Below, in pieces: positions 20,673 to 32,385 of a DNA stretch of 64,000 nt. How positions within the stretch are numbered: the first letter of the stretch is position 1; each line of letters begins with the position of its first letter. Under the pieces are notes generated by a model. It was not told where the DNA came from. It saw only the letters and a list, made by a program, of their open reading frames with translations, and ran no database searches. Source of the DNA: Brachionus plicatilis (Eukaryota > Rotifera > Eurotatoria > Ploima > Brachionidae); NCBI GenBank assembly GCA_010279815.1, contig QEOQ01000688.1, positions 1,056,412 to 1,120,411 on the forward strand, given 5' to 3'. A program made the position numbers and the translations under genes.

Positions 20673-23481
20673 ATAATTCAGTATAACACTAACTAAAAAG
20701 CGGAATTTCCGTCTTTTAGAAGATTTTCTAATTCCGCTGGAATTTTTTAACGGAATCTAAAAAAAAGCAAAAAAAAATTTATTATAGAGTTCAATTTTAG
20801 TTAAATGAAAGTTATACATAATAACTATCAGTTAAATTTTGTAAATCTAGTTTCTCTCACAGCCAAAACCATACTTTAAGCTAGCTCAACTTTTACCTTT
20901 TCCAGCTCGATGATGTTTACTTCCATGTCCATTTAATGAGGAATTTTTTTAAACCTTTCATGTGCATCTCATCGAGAAAAATTGAACTCACTAATAAATT
21001 TTTATTTACTTATTTTTTGGATTCCGCTAAAAATTTCGTAAGTTCCGTCAATTATGGAATAATTATCAGACCGAATTAAAGTTAACATTTCATCTCATGA
21101 TCATTCATTCAACTAAAACTCAAATCCAATTATTGTATCGAATAGAATAAATTTTTTTATAAACTCTTTTTAATTTTACTTTAAATTTCTAACAAAAATG
21201 CTATTAGATTTAAGTTCATAGAGAGAAAAAAGCTTAAATTTGACTTTTTTCTATTTTTTTAATTAACTGTAGAATTTTTTTAATTTTTAATTTTTTTTAT
21301 GAGAGCAAAGACAATTTTTTTGTTAGAGTAAGAGTTAAATTTGGGCTTTATTTTTGGAAAATATCCCATATTTAGGGTATTTTCTAGCTAATTAAATTTT
21401 AATTGTTATAACAAAGAAATGATGCAATTAACTCTAAAAGAAAAAAGGTTGGATTTGAGCTTAACTTTCTAAGAGCCACACGAGTTTACGGTATTAATTT
21501 TATCATTTTTAACAATATGTTATCGTAAATTTGATAACATGTAAATTTTGATAATTATTAATTCTAAAGTACCTAGTGATCCCAAACTCTAATCAATTTG
21601 GCTGCAAATAGTGCTAATCGACAGAAAAAAATGTTCTCTTTCAGAATCTAGATTGTTAATCGAAAACAATTAAGTATTCACAGAGTAATGGGTTCTAAAA
21701 GTTTTGTTTGCAAATTTTTAAAATATTCATTTTCTAAAGTACCTAGCAATCTCATTCAATTTGACTGCTAAAACAATCAATGAAAAGCTAAAAATTTTTT
21801 CTACCAAAATCTTGTTTATGTTTATAAAGAAAATAAGTCCTCTCAAATTTATCAATTATTTTGTTTTTGTTAAGTTTGTAAATTATCAAAATTTGCGTGT
21901 TAACAGAATTTACGATGACATAAATAAGATGATAAAATTATGATTCTAGATAATGAGTAATTTTGCGATTTTTAAAAACAAAGTGTCTAATTAGTCAAGT
22001 TGCACCACATACTCTTACTGAAAATCATTAAATCAGTTATATATTAAACTATTAGCTATCAAAGCATAAAAAAAAATCGTTAATATCATTGATTTATATC
22101 ATTTAGAAAGTCTAAAGAAATTCAGACGCTTATGTTTAAACTTTTATTTACGCTAAATAACTGGTAAATATTATTTTAAATTCTATATTAAATTTCCTTC
22201 AAAATCAAAAATCGAAAATATCTTATCCAGCTTTTTAAATGAAAATTTAGTCCTGGACTTTTTGATATTAGCAAAAATTGAAAAAAAATTTTAATATATA
22301 TCTTACGCCCAGGGATTATGACTGCAGTCCAGAGTTGGTTAAGTTGGAAAAGTCCAATTCATGAAGCCAAGTTCAAGTCTGGACTTTGACTTAAGAAAAT
22401 TTTTTTTTGAAGTTAACTTGGAAAATTTTTTAATGAATTAAAACATTTTTTTTTCACCTATTTAAAAAAACAAAAAAAATCTCAGAAAAGCCGGTCCAAA
22501 CTAAGGCTTATCCACCATTCGGATGTTCTTTGGGATAAGCTCAAAACTTATATTTTAAATAAAATAAAAATTTGACTTAACTTTTTTTTTTAATAAAGTC
22601 AAGCTTCTTTTTTATATTTTTCCTTAAATGGCACTTTTTTGGGTTCTTATTTAGTTCTTGTTTAGTAGGCCACTAGAAAAGCAACTTGGAACGGCAAAAA
22701 ATCATATGACTGTGATCCTGACAAATGGATTGCCGTTCCAGCTAGTTATTTTTGGCACATTAAAAAAAATTACTCAATTATTTCATAAAATATAAAACAG
22801 ACCATTCGCCTTTACATTTTTTCTCCAATCCAACAATTTAATTACTTCATTTACTAAATCAATGGGTTTCCTAAATAATGAAAAAAACAAACCCTGGCAA
22901 ATGCTTCGATACTTCTGGTTTTACTCTTTGAACATCTCAAAAATATCAACGCGGTTCCATCTTGATACATTTCCAAGTTGTAACTATCATCTCTAATTCG
23001 CAACCTGCACTAGTTTGGTAAGATAAAATTGTAAATTGCTAATTTGAAACTTCGAAGACTTTCTGGTATTTATCCATATTTTGTTTGAAGAAAAATTAAA
23101 TTGCTTTAATTTTTGGTCACGTGATGACGCTATAAATTTAATTTCCAAATATTCAGTCATAAAATTAAAAAGATTATTTGATTATTTAAAGTAATAGAAA
23201 TAAATTTTTTAATAAACTAAAAATTAAGCTCACGAATAACTGATAATTAGCAAACTGATAAATAATAGGTCAGCTGAGTTTGAATAAAAAAGTTTAAATA
23301 AATTAATAGAAATTAACTCTATAGTAGAAGAGCAAAGCTTTTTATTAGCGAGTAACGAGCTATTAATTTTATTTGATTTTTGTTATTTTCTTAATTAATT
23401 ATCTAAAATTAAAAATTAAGGACAAATTTTGAAATTTAAGTTTCAACCTTGGAAAAGTTTTAATTCATAAAAAAATACAAT
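20673..23481. other. AT-rich intergenic DNA with small inverted repeats
   Basis: No gene recognised. Contents: CGGAATTTCCG-type palindromes at 20699-20715 with GCGGAAT-like motifs to 21060; an imperfect inverted-repeat pair at about 21517-21560 and 21873-21922 (TATCGTAAAT, GTAAATTTTGATAATT) around a direct repeat of TTCTAAAGTACCTAG; a GACTTGA-rich patch near 22325-22395; and an 11-bp perfect inverted pair TGGAACGGCAA / TTGCCGTTCCA (22687-22697, 22730-22740). Confidence 0.5.
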
Positions 23482-23590
23482 CAGACTTGGGCAAAAGTAA
23501 AAAAAAAAGTCATTTTAAAGTCTTTTTAAAGTCAAGTCATTCGACAATTTTTCGAAGTCAAATGACTTGACTTGACTTTGCTTAAGTCTG
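23482..23590. mobile_element. 109-bp hAT-type MITE (CAGACTT ends)
   Basis: Begins CAGACTTGGGCAAAAGT and ends with its imperfect complement ACTTTGCTTAAGTCTG. A perfect 8-bp target duplication, AATACAAT, lies at 23474-23481 and 23591-23598. The interior is built from AAGTCAAGTCA-type repeats. CAG-like ends plus 8 bp fit hAT. Relatives are at 37294-37388 and, as fragments, near 15895, 22325 and 23790. Confidence 0.8.
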
Positions 23591-23598
23591 AATACAAT

Positions 23599-24200
23599 TT
23601 AAAACCTTGAAATTGAACTTGAACTTGATTTTTTTTAGTCTTCAGTTTGAAAGAGGGACAAATTCACTTAATTGTTCTTTATTAGATTTTAACGAACAAC
23701 TCTAGTGGCATACTTTTTGTTCACTAAAATTTATAATTTCTTTTTTATGTTAGCTTTTATACTTTCTGGTAAGGTATTCAGGACTTGCATAAAAGTCTAA
23801 ATCCCATAAGCAAAAAAAGTATTTTAAAAGTCATGTCAGACTTGAACTTTTTAATATTTTTTTAAAAATTAAAATTCATATTTATTTATAGTCTATTTGT
23901 TTTTCTGTACCGTGTTAATGCTCCCTCAAATTTAACAAAATGAAAAATATTAAAAATAATAAAATTAAAGTTGAATAGGATAAAATAAAAATTAAAAAAT
24001 AAGTAAAATATTTATAAAAATACAAAAGGCTAAAATAAAATAAAATTAAAATTGAATTTATTTTTAAAAAGTTGATGACTCAGGAAAAAATAAATAAATA
24101 GTGAGCAATTACACAATATAGTCGGGTATTCGACATATTCAACTTGAGGCATCATGTGGATCTCCATGCTGAACCTTATTCGACTTGGGGCGAGTTCACA
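23599..24200. other. AT-rich stretch with a LINE-like 3' UTR
   Basis: 23780-23860 resembles the GACTTG MITE family. About 23880-24170 resembles the 3' UTR of the minus-strand LINE at 14036-14632: it shares GATGA[CT]TCAGGAAAAAA near 24074 and AGTGAGCAATTACA near 24100. No intact gene. Confidence 0.45.
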
Positions 24201-26890
24201 AAGCTCTTCGAGTGCGGCTTTTCTTGATTGCCATTTTTTGGTCTTTTCTATATCCTAATTGATTTTAAACAGTGACCAACCAATTATCTGGAATATATGG
24301 ATCCTGTATCCTGTATTATCAACGCTTGCCTGGCTTAGTTCTTTTCATGTTCCTCTTCTTCGTATCCTACTCCATTTCTATCGTTTTTTGATAAACAACG
24401 TTGTTGTATGTTGGTTCACTTGTTGGATTGAAAGACATCTAATTTTCTTCTCTAGACCTTGTTTGTTCTTTTGCCGGGTATTCGATTGCGTATCATATCA
24501 GTTCCGCGCCTAATTCGTATACTCTCAACTGAGTGCTCGGCAATTTGTCGAATTCTGTATGATAACAGTCGTTATTTGCTTTAAATTGGACATAATGCTC
24601 GTCCTATGGGAGCATTAATTTAAGACGATGAGACATTCTGTTGATACAGCGTTGGTTATCTCGCAAGAATTAGAATAAAATAAAGCCCACTGTAACTTCA
24701 CGCTTTTTTTTTTTTGAAACCAAAACATTTTTTTTTAATTAAGGCCACGTGACTAACGGTTGCAATTTTATTTATTGACTATAACATGCAATTGCCATAA
24801 CGAAGTTCGAAGTGATATGTACAATTAACTGGCTTTTTTGAGACATCTAGTTGGCCATTTAAGATCACACTGCACCATTTTGGCATTTAAAACTAAACAG
24901 AGCTATGACAGTTGTCTTTGCGTCGATGTTTTAAAGTGCATACATTACCAATTATTTAGTTAAATGATCAATAACTATCAAAATATTTGTGAATATTTAG
25001 GTCCTACTATGTCTGTGTGACTATTTCAAGGTAAAAGTTTGATCTTATTGGACTTAACGGTGTTTTGACCTTGTTATTGGAAGTCTTTTGACATGCTTTG
25101 CATTCTTCAGTGAATTTTTGCAATATCGACGTTTATTTCCGGCAGGTAAAATTTTCTTTTGATCCCGTCATATTAAATGAATAATTTTAAAATGAACACA
25201 AAGAATCGAAGAGTAATTGAACTCTATTGTTTCATTCAGTCAGCTTAGAAGACTATCAACTGGAGTTTTTGATCATTTACTTTGAGATTTTCTGACTGTT
25301 TTAAGAGGACAGCTTGTTAATCTCTCAAATTTTGAACTTCGACTGCTTTTTGTCCTATTTTACCTTTGATCACTCTTTTGGTCCATTTGATGTTTTATCG
25401 CTGTTGAGGCTTTCTAAATCTTCCTCTAAATTTTCAAAAATAATTTTGTTGATTAAACTTTTTTTAACTAATTTATTAATGATGAAAATTTCGTTTTCAT
25501 CTTCAGACGTCTCTGTTAGCTTGTCCATTAGCCATTTGGACAATCCGTCTTCTGCTTGGTTGTTGACACCTGCTCTGTACAAAACGAAGTAATTTTGAAT
25601 CAAATTATCCATCTAATTAGGCGTTGTGGAGGATTTTTTACGCTATTAATTAATTTTAATATTGGATGTTCTGTATTCATTGTGAATTCAGCACCATATA
25701 AGAATTCTTTGAAATGTTAGACAGTATTTACTCCTGCAAGCATTTCTCGTTCCGATGCATAGTAATCTTGGTCTACTTTACGCAGATTCCTTGAATCACT
25801 TAACTTGTCTTCTGTCCATTTATGAAAGCAGTGCGGCTTTTCCCTTGTTTGAAGCGTCTTTTTCCAGATAGAATCGTTTTTTGAAGTCTGGTATGATCGA
25901 AACTATTTCGTTTGCTAGCGCCTCTTTCTTTTAGACAAAGTCGGCTTGGTTTTCTTCGTCTCATGTGAAGGAGACGTCTTTATACGGGTTTGCTGTTTTC
26001 CCCTAAGTCATTTATGAACTTTCTATATCGTGAAGTCATGCCGATATATGATTGGATTTTTTTTCTACGTTTTCGGGTTTCTTTTAGTTGTTTACAGGTG
26101 GTCAAATTTAAGCATAGCCCACTGTATGTCCTAGAAAGATAATAGTCGATTGATAATAGTCTGGTAAATGTTGTTTATGTGCCTTTGAAAAGATTATGCT
26201 GGAATTTGTTGGTCCCATTGGCATGACGTTGAACTCAAATAAACCATACACGCAACAGATATTTATTAGATGAACAGGTGAGGAAAAAGGGGATTTTGGA
26301 CGTCAGATTAAATTTACTTTGAGCATTTATTCGATTAACGCTTTGAATTCTTTTTTCTGGGGGAATGATTTTGGCCTTGTTTTTATATGAAAGGATGTTT
26401 TTGATTATTTCCATGATGTGTTGTGTTTTGTTTGTCGTTGTAATGAATATTCTGCAAAATCCATACATTGGAGTTGTCTCAATGTTGTTTACTGTGTGTT
26501 TTGCGAAAAACTTTTGCTTTAGATTCCTCTTTGTTTGTAGTCGAAGCAAATAATTTGATTTGAGAGTGCTGTATTTTGTTGTTGTATTGTTTGAAGATTC
26601 TGTGCTTGTTGTGACTCATTACAAAAATGACTTTCAATTTTGAATCAAAATTCACTTTTGTTCCTTCTGAAAACTCTTGGGCGTCTCCTACCGCTCTTCC
26701 GTATTTGGCGGCTCTTTAATAATGTCTGCTAATGACGTGTCTACTCTCATCATCTGGAGTCGAGAGCGGAAAAATTTATTTCTTAATCCTGGAATAAACT
26801 GTTCTTTAATCAAATCGTCTTTTCGATATTCTTGTGGCGAGACAAATAATATTGAGATTGATTGGTTGACTCGGTTCTTCATCTGAGATC
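24200..26890 (-). pseudogene. Second decayed Ty3/gypsy retrotransposon (gag-pol)
   Basis: Minus-strand remnants in the expected order. Gag-like piece at 26882-26688 (IKEQFIPGLRNKFFRSRLQM). RT remnant about 26240-26050, with MPMGPTNSS and IIFLGHTVGYA. RNase H remnant about 25870-25520: YASEREMLAGVNTV, FLYGAEFTMNTEHPILKLI, then RAGVNNQAEDGLSKW. Integrase zinc region near 25110 (CKACQKT) and later integrase-like pieces. Many stops and frameshifts separate the pieces, and no protease or LTR was identified. It is a different lineage from the copy at 0.8-4.2 kb, which lacks integrase. Confidence 0.65.
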
Positions 26891-27089
26891 TTGTGGGCCG
26901 AATGTATCAGTATTGTAAATCTTACTCGTCTGCTTGGGTCGACAAAAGTAGGGTTTTCTTTTCCCGTTGCAGTATAGTTCACCTCCTTGTGTACATTGCG
27001 TTTTTTATGTGAAACATGTTTGTGTTAACATTGAGCATTGAGTTCATAGATTGAGATCTGGTACTAACTAAGAAGCTCCTCTTCTTCTT

Positions 27090-30000
27090 AATGTGATCAA
27101 TTCTACCCTCTTTTATAAATATAAGTTTTCAGAACTTGTAATCTTCGAACATTTTTTCAATACGTTCGAAGATTCAAATTGATTAAAATATATCAATGCT
27201 CTCAACCTCACTCTCCCAATTTTGGGATTTGTACAAAAAATAACTATTCCAAAATATTTTAAAAATGACTAAAATTTTCTTAAAGAATTTAATTTATTCT
27301 TGATAAATTGAAAAAGGCAAAAAAAAATATTTTGACAAACTTATCAAATATATCTACCGATTATATGAATTTAATTTTGTAGTTAAAGTCAATTAATAAA
27401 TTATCAATTATCAATTTAAAAGTATTCGAGGCAATTTTATTATGAACCTTATAAATTTGAATTGCCACTAACATTTCTTATTATCTCAATACTGCATGGC
27501 TCTTACAAATTATTTTTTTTAATCATTAAAATTTAAAGATTTTTATTATGTCATTTCGAAATAAGAATTAAAAAATCGTTTTTAAATAGACAATTATGGC
27601 AAAAATAACTTGAATATTTACTCTCAGAAAAGTTATAACGTGATAAAGTACAGATAATTCTAAGAAAAAATAGTTTTTTAATAATAAATTCTTAAAACAC
27701 TAACATATTGCAACGCCTCTCATTTCCGCTAATGTTGCAAATGCCTCTCAAACTTTTGAAGAAATTTGATTTTATCAGATTACATTTAACTTACTTGTTT
27801 GCAAGCAAAAATATTAAACAAAATAAAAACGAAGCTCTAAAGAAATTAATTAAAAAAAATAAATTTTTCAATTTTAAAATTTGAATTTAAATGTGTTTCT
27901 CTGTATTAATTTTTCAAAATATTAAAAGTTAATGTCAATTTTGATTTGAAACAGCTGCTTTTACTTAAATGCAGGTTTAGAAATCGTAAAAAAGGTTCAA
28001 GGCAGTATTTAAAAAATTCAATTTCTAATTTATTAGCAAATCTTTCAAATGAAAGCCATACTTTCATCAGCATGACAATATTAATTTTTATGAATTTCAC
28101 TTCTTTTCAAAACTTATTCAAATTTATAAAAAATTAATTCTTTCTAGTTGTTATTCGAAAATTAGGACCAGTAATTAAAAATTTCTATCAATAAAATAAA
28201 TTTCTTTTTAAACTTTAACTTGGGCAAGGACAGGCATGACTATTGAATGAATAAAATTGGGTTAAATTTTATTTAAGATTTAAAATTTTATTTATTAATT
28301 AAAAAAAAACAGTTAAATTTAAAATTATTTTATTTTAATTAAAATTCAAAACTGATGAACAATTATTGTACTTATTGTTATTTTCATTGTTAATGGAATT
28401 GTCAATGTGTTTGCTGGAAACAATGGTATATGATTCAAATGGTACCGCCTCAGCATAGCACAGAGGTAGGGGTCACACAAAGCCTGAAAGTTTCAGCTTT
28501 AATCCCACCTTTTAAGTTCACATATAAAATCAATTGGTAGCATTATCAACCATAAACTTCATTTTTATTTAATGTTTTTTGAATAATAAACATAATTTAG
28601 TGCCACTATTTTTGGAGAGAAGGACCCCAAATCTGAATTCTCCAATCATAGTACCACTAAATTACACATTAAATCAGAATCTCCAAGTAATAACACTGGT
28701 CAACAGTGACAATAAAAAATTTCAAAAAAAAAGTTTTTTTTTAATGCTCTACTGACAGCACCGGTTGAGCTCGACGGTGGCATGTGCTGGTCTTGATTAG
28801 CGCATGGTCAGACTACATATTAATTATCGACTTAATTAGATAAGATACCAAGCTATTAGTATCTATTTGTTAGTTCTGTTTGGATAAAATGTTATTTGAA
28901 TTGCTTCCCAAATTTCCCAAAGGTTGTTGGTTCAGCTTATTTTTTGCATAGCGAGTCATAGTTGATTTCTTGTACAAGGTTTTTAGCAGAGGTCTAATTG
29001 TGACTGTTTTTTGATTTCACAAATTGATATTTTTGTGATTTGGTCACTTTGCTACCAATTAAATAGATGAACACACTGATTTTGTGCTCAACAGATTAGA
29101 GATTATTCTCATCAATAGGTTAGCAATATGTCTCTTTAAAAATCTAGAACTGCTAATTGTTTTGTTTCTAGTGAATTGACTGAAAATAGGCCCAGCTTTA
29201 ATAACATTACACGATCCATATTCGTTGAATTTTGTTGCTTTGTTTATTTTTGATAATTTCGTTTTTTACCTCCTGATTAAAATGAGTGAAAAAAAAATTT
29301 ATTTATATCCAACAAAAAATTATTCATGCAAAAAAAAATTATTTTTCATTGAACTTTATTAGGGCATAATTTCGATGACCGATTTCTATATGCAGAGTTT
29401 TTTTTCATTTTGATTTTTTTTATTTTTACCTCAAAATAACCAGTCATTGGAGAACTCAAATTAGATTCGATGATAAAAAGTCACAATTTAGAAACAATTT
29501 TTAAAAGATTAAACATAACTAAAAAAACTTATTTTCTACAATATAATGTTTTTGTGAAACATTAAAATAAGAAATTTTTTATCAAAGATTTTTATTTTGT
29601 CTTCTAAATTTTTTAATTTAAATGTGTATCAAGTTAGAAATGGTTCTCGAAAATAATAGAAAAATTGAATAATTGAAATTTTTGAATTTCTTAAAAAAAA
29701 AGAAAAAATTTGTCACCACTGCTCATAGCTAAGCTAGGATCAATAATAAGCAATCAAACAAATATTTTGTTCTTGGTTTCATGAGTCCTTAGATAAATAT
29801 TGAAATTTTAATTTTTTCAAAAATAATGCATTTTTAATAATTCTAATTTAAGTAAAATTTAAGCTTCTGTCAGGTATTAGTTTTTTTTAGTAATCAGAAA
29901 AGATGTTCGTATCCATCGGCAAAAAAATTTTCCTTTTATTGGCCGACTCTTTTCTGTTAATAAGATTTTTTGGCGGTAAAAATATAAAAGATCGTCAAAA

Positions 30001-31600
30001 TACCGGTTCGCTCTGATTGAAACCAACACTAATTTTATTTTTGGCAAAAATTTTATTTAAATTTCTTTTAAAATGATTGACTTTTTATCATTTTGGATAC
30101 AAAGCTTTAAATGCTTAATATTAAGTAGATTTTATGTTTATAAATCGTTAAATAATGATTCTTTAAAAAGAAATGCTTTTTGTTGGTATTCATATTAAAC
30201 CGAGCTATAGACATTCAGCTCGTATAATTTAAAGTGTCCTTTACTTTGTAAGAAGAATATTCTGAATATCCTTTTGTTAACTTTTTTACTCAATCATGAA
30301 AATATATAAAACATGCTTTTATTTAATTTTACGTAATATTACATCAGATTTAGTAAATTAATTTTTTTTACAAACTTAATTTGATGTAAGATTATGTAAT
30401 CTTACTAAGTATTTATTCGAAATATAATGTAAAATTGCGTAAAAAATGTCATTTGCAATATATTTGTTAACCACTGTAATTAAATGAAAACATAAAGGCT
30501 TTTTTTTTTAAATAATTCAATTTTTAAAACTTAAATTTATATTTCAGCAAATACAAATTTATATTTCAATAAAATAAAAGTTTTAAGAAAAGACAAGATT
30601 GAAATAGAAAAAGTTACTTGGGTATTTAACTTTAGTCAACATCACGCACTTATTACTGATTCAAATAATATTTTTAGTGAAAAAAGTGTTTACTTTTCAC
30701 TAATATTCGAAGATATTATATAAATTGATTCCAAAAAAAATTATTCCCGAATTTATGGCTGCCATTGAATTAATCAATTACTTTTAAAATGCTTTCATAG
30801 CCTCTAACTTGGAAAATGCTGTTTATACATGGTTTTTGAAATTCAGGGCTGATTCCACTTTAAACTAAGTTTTGCATTGGGGAAAATTATCAAAATTTTG
30901 AATGGATCTAATTTGATATACGCATTTGAACTCTTAGATATGATTTTTAAATATTAAAATTGATGGAAAAGTGTCTGACAAATCAAGCTGAGTTTCATTC
31001 ATTTCAGACTTTGAATCATTTTCACTTGAAGATAGCTCTGTTTCATTTTTGATGGTAGAATTTTCATCCTGAATAAAATTTTCTTGATTTTCCATTATGA
31101 TGTCTGTATCAAATGATAAAACTAAAATAATAAAAATATTAAAATTTTCAAAATACCAAATTGGTAATTAAAGTTTGAGAAGAATTTTAATTCGAATCAA
31201 GCAAAGCAAATTAGAAATGCTTCATATAATAATTTTAAAATAATTGATTTGATTATTTAAAGCTGTTAGAAAACCGGTTTTCTTGGTAACGATTAGACAT
31301 CATTAAAAAATTTATTATTAATCTCAATATTAAGCTTTCAGAAATTAATTTCTGTTTAATTAGAAGTGAGTTGATGCAACCTTTTTGTTTAGATTTAAGT
31401 TTTTTTTTCTTATTTTTGTGAAAATAAAATATTGATAGAACAATGCATATAATCTTTATATTTATAAAATTAAAAAATGTTTTTTTAGTTTTTTTTTTTA
31501 ATTTATCATCACCAGAATAGGCTTAAAATGAAAATAAAAAATAAATATATTTATTTTAAATTTTTTAAATTTAAATTTGATTTTAAAATTTAGCGAATTA
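27090..31600 (+). repeat. Large direct repeat, unit 1
   Basis: Aligns in the same orientation with 33766-34247 plus 35310-39495. Shared landmarks: GTGATCAATTCT (27094 and 33768), TCAATGCTCTCAACCT (27197 and 34176), CCACTAACATTTCTTA (27464 and 35401), GGTAGGGGTCACACAAAGCC (28466 and 36279), and TTTGATATACGCATTTGAAC (30912 and 38818). About 29780-30910 is not shared with unit 2. No conserved protein-coding frame; for example, the frame at 36168 is closed by a stop in this copy. Confidence 0.75.
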
Positions 31601-31604
31601 GAGA

Positions 31605-32385
31605 ATTTACTTATTTCTTGATAATTGAGCCAATCGGATTTTTTTCGAGTAGAAGTTGCAATAGTTTGGAGAAAATCACGCTGACGTTTTACTAACTTGA
31701 GTTCACTATCCCACCATGGATCAAAAGTACATCTCCTCTTTTCTCTTATATTGCGAACAGGTGCTATTTTGTCTATGATTTCAATGATTGAATTTTTAAA
31801 ATATCCCTATTGCTGAGAAGTGTTACTTAAATCCTATTTGATTGATATTCATCGATATTTGAAATAAAGCGACGAGATATTCGAGTAGGTTTGTCAATAA
31901 AATTTTTGAAAAAATTTGAGACAATAAATTCTGTTAAGATTGATTTATCATCTGATAAGAAATCACATTTTAAATCGCTTACAATGAACAGAGGCAAAGA
32001 AGAATCAAGAGTAAACACAAAATCTTCAGAATGTTCAAAAAAAGATTTTATTTCACTGCCAGGAGGACTATAAATACAAATGAAGTTATATTTCTCATTT
32101 GATAAAATTAACTATATAAATTAGCTCTAGGTCAAGTGAGTTATACGACTTTACGATTTTGATTGAGTTTTTCGCAAGTATCATAACACCTCCTCCTTTC
32201 CTGTTTCGATCTTGACGAAAAACTTGATAGCCATAATTCAACTCAAATGAATTAGGAACAATTTCATCAAGTTTAGTTTCATTAATGAATAAGATGTCAA
32301 ACATACTCGAATGTAAAATTGGAGAAAACTCATGAATCTTCGATTTAAGCTATTGACATTTAAATGATATTCAGATATTGACATT
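31605..32385 (-). pseudogene. LINE endonuclease fragment
   Basis: Minus-strand pieces of an apurinic-type (EEP) endonuclease from a non-LTR retrotransposon. The N-terminal HLNVNSL near 32360 is followed by DILFINETKLDE, then RQDRNRKGGGVMILAK, then YSPPGS and SSLPLFIVSDLKCDF, which occupies the position of the usual GDFN motif. FIDKPTRISRRF and WWDSELKLVKRQRDF follow. Several frameshifts or stops. The reverse transcriptase part is missing because the sequence ends at the repeat-unit boundary near 31600. Confidence 0.75.

Noticed and set aside
24259..24513. 84-residue plus-strand frame rich in aromatic residues
   Set aside because: Lies antisense to the decayed gypsy integrase/3' region, with no domain or start context.
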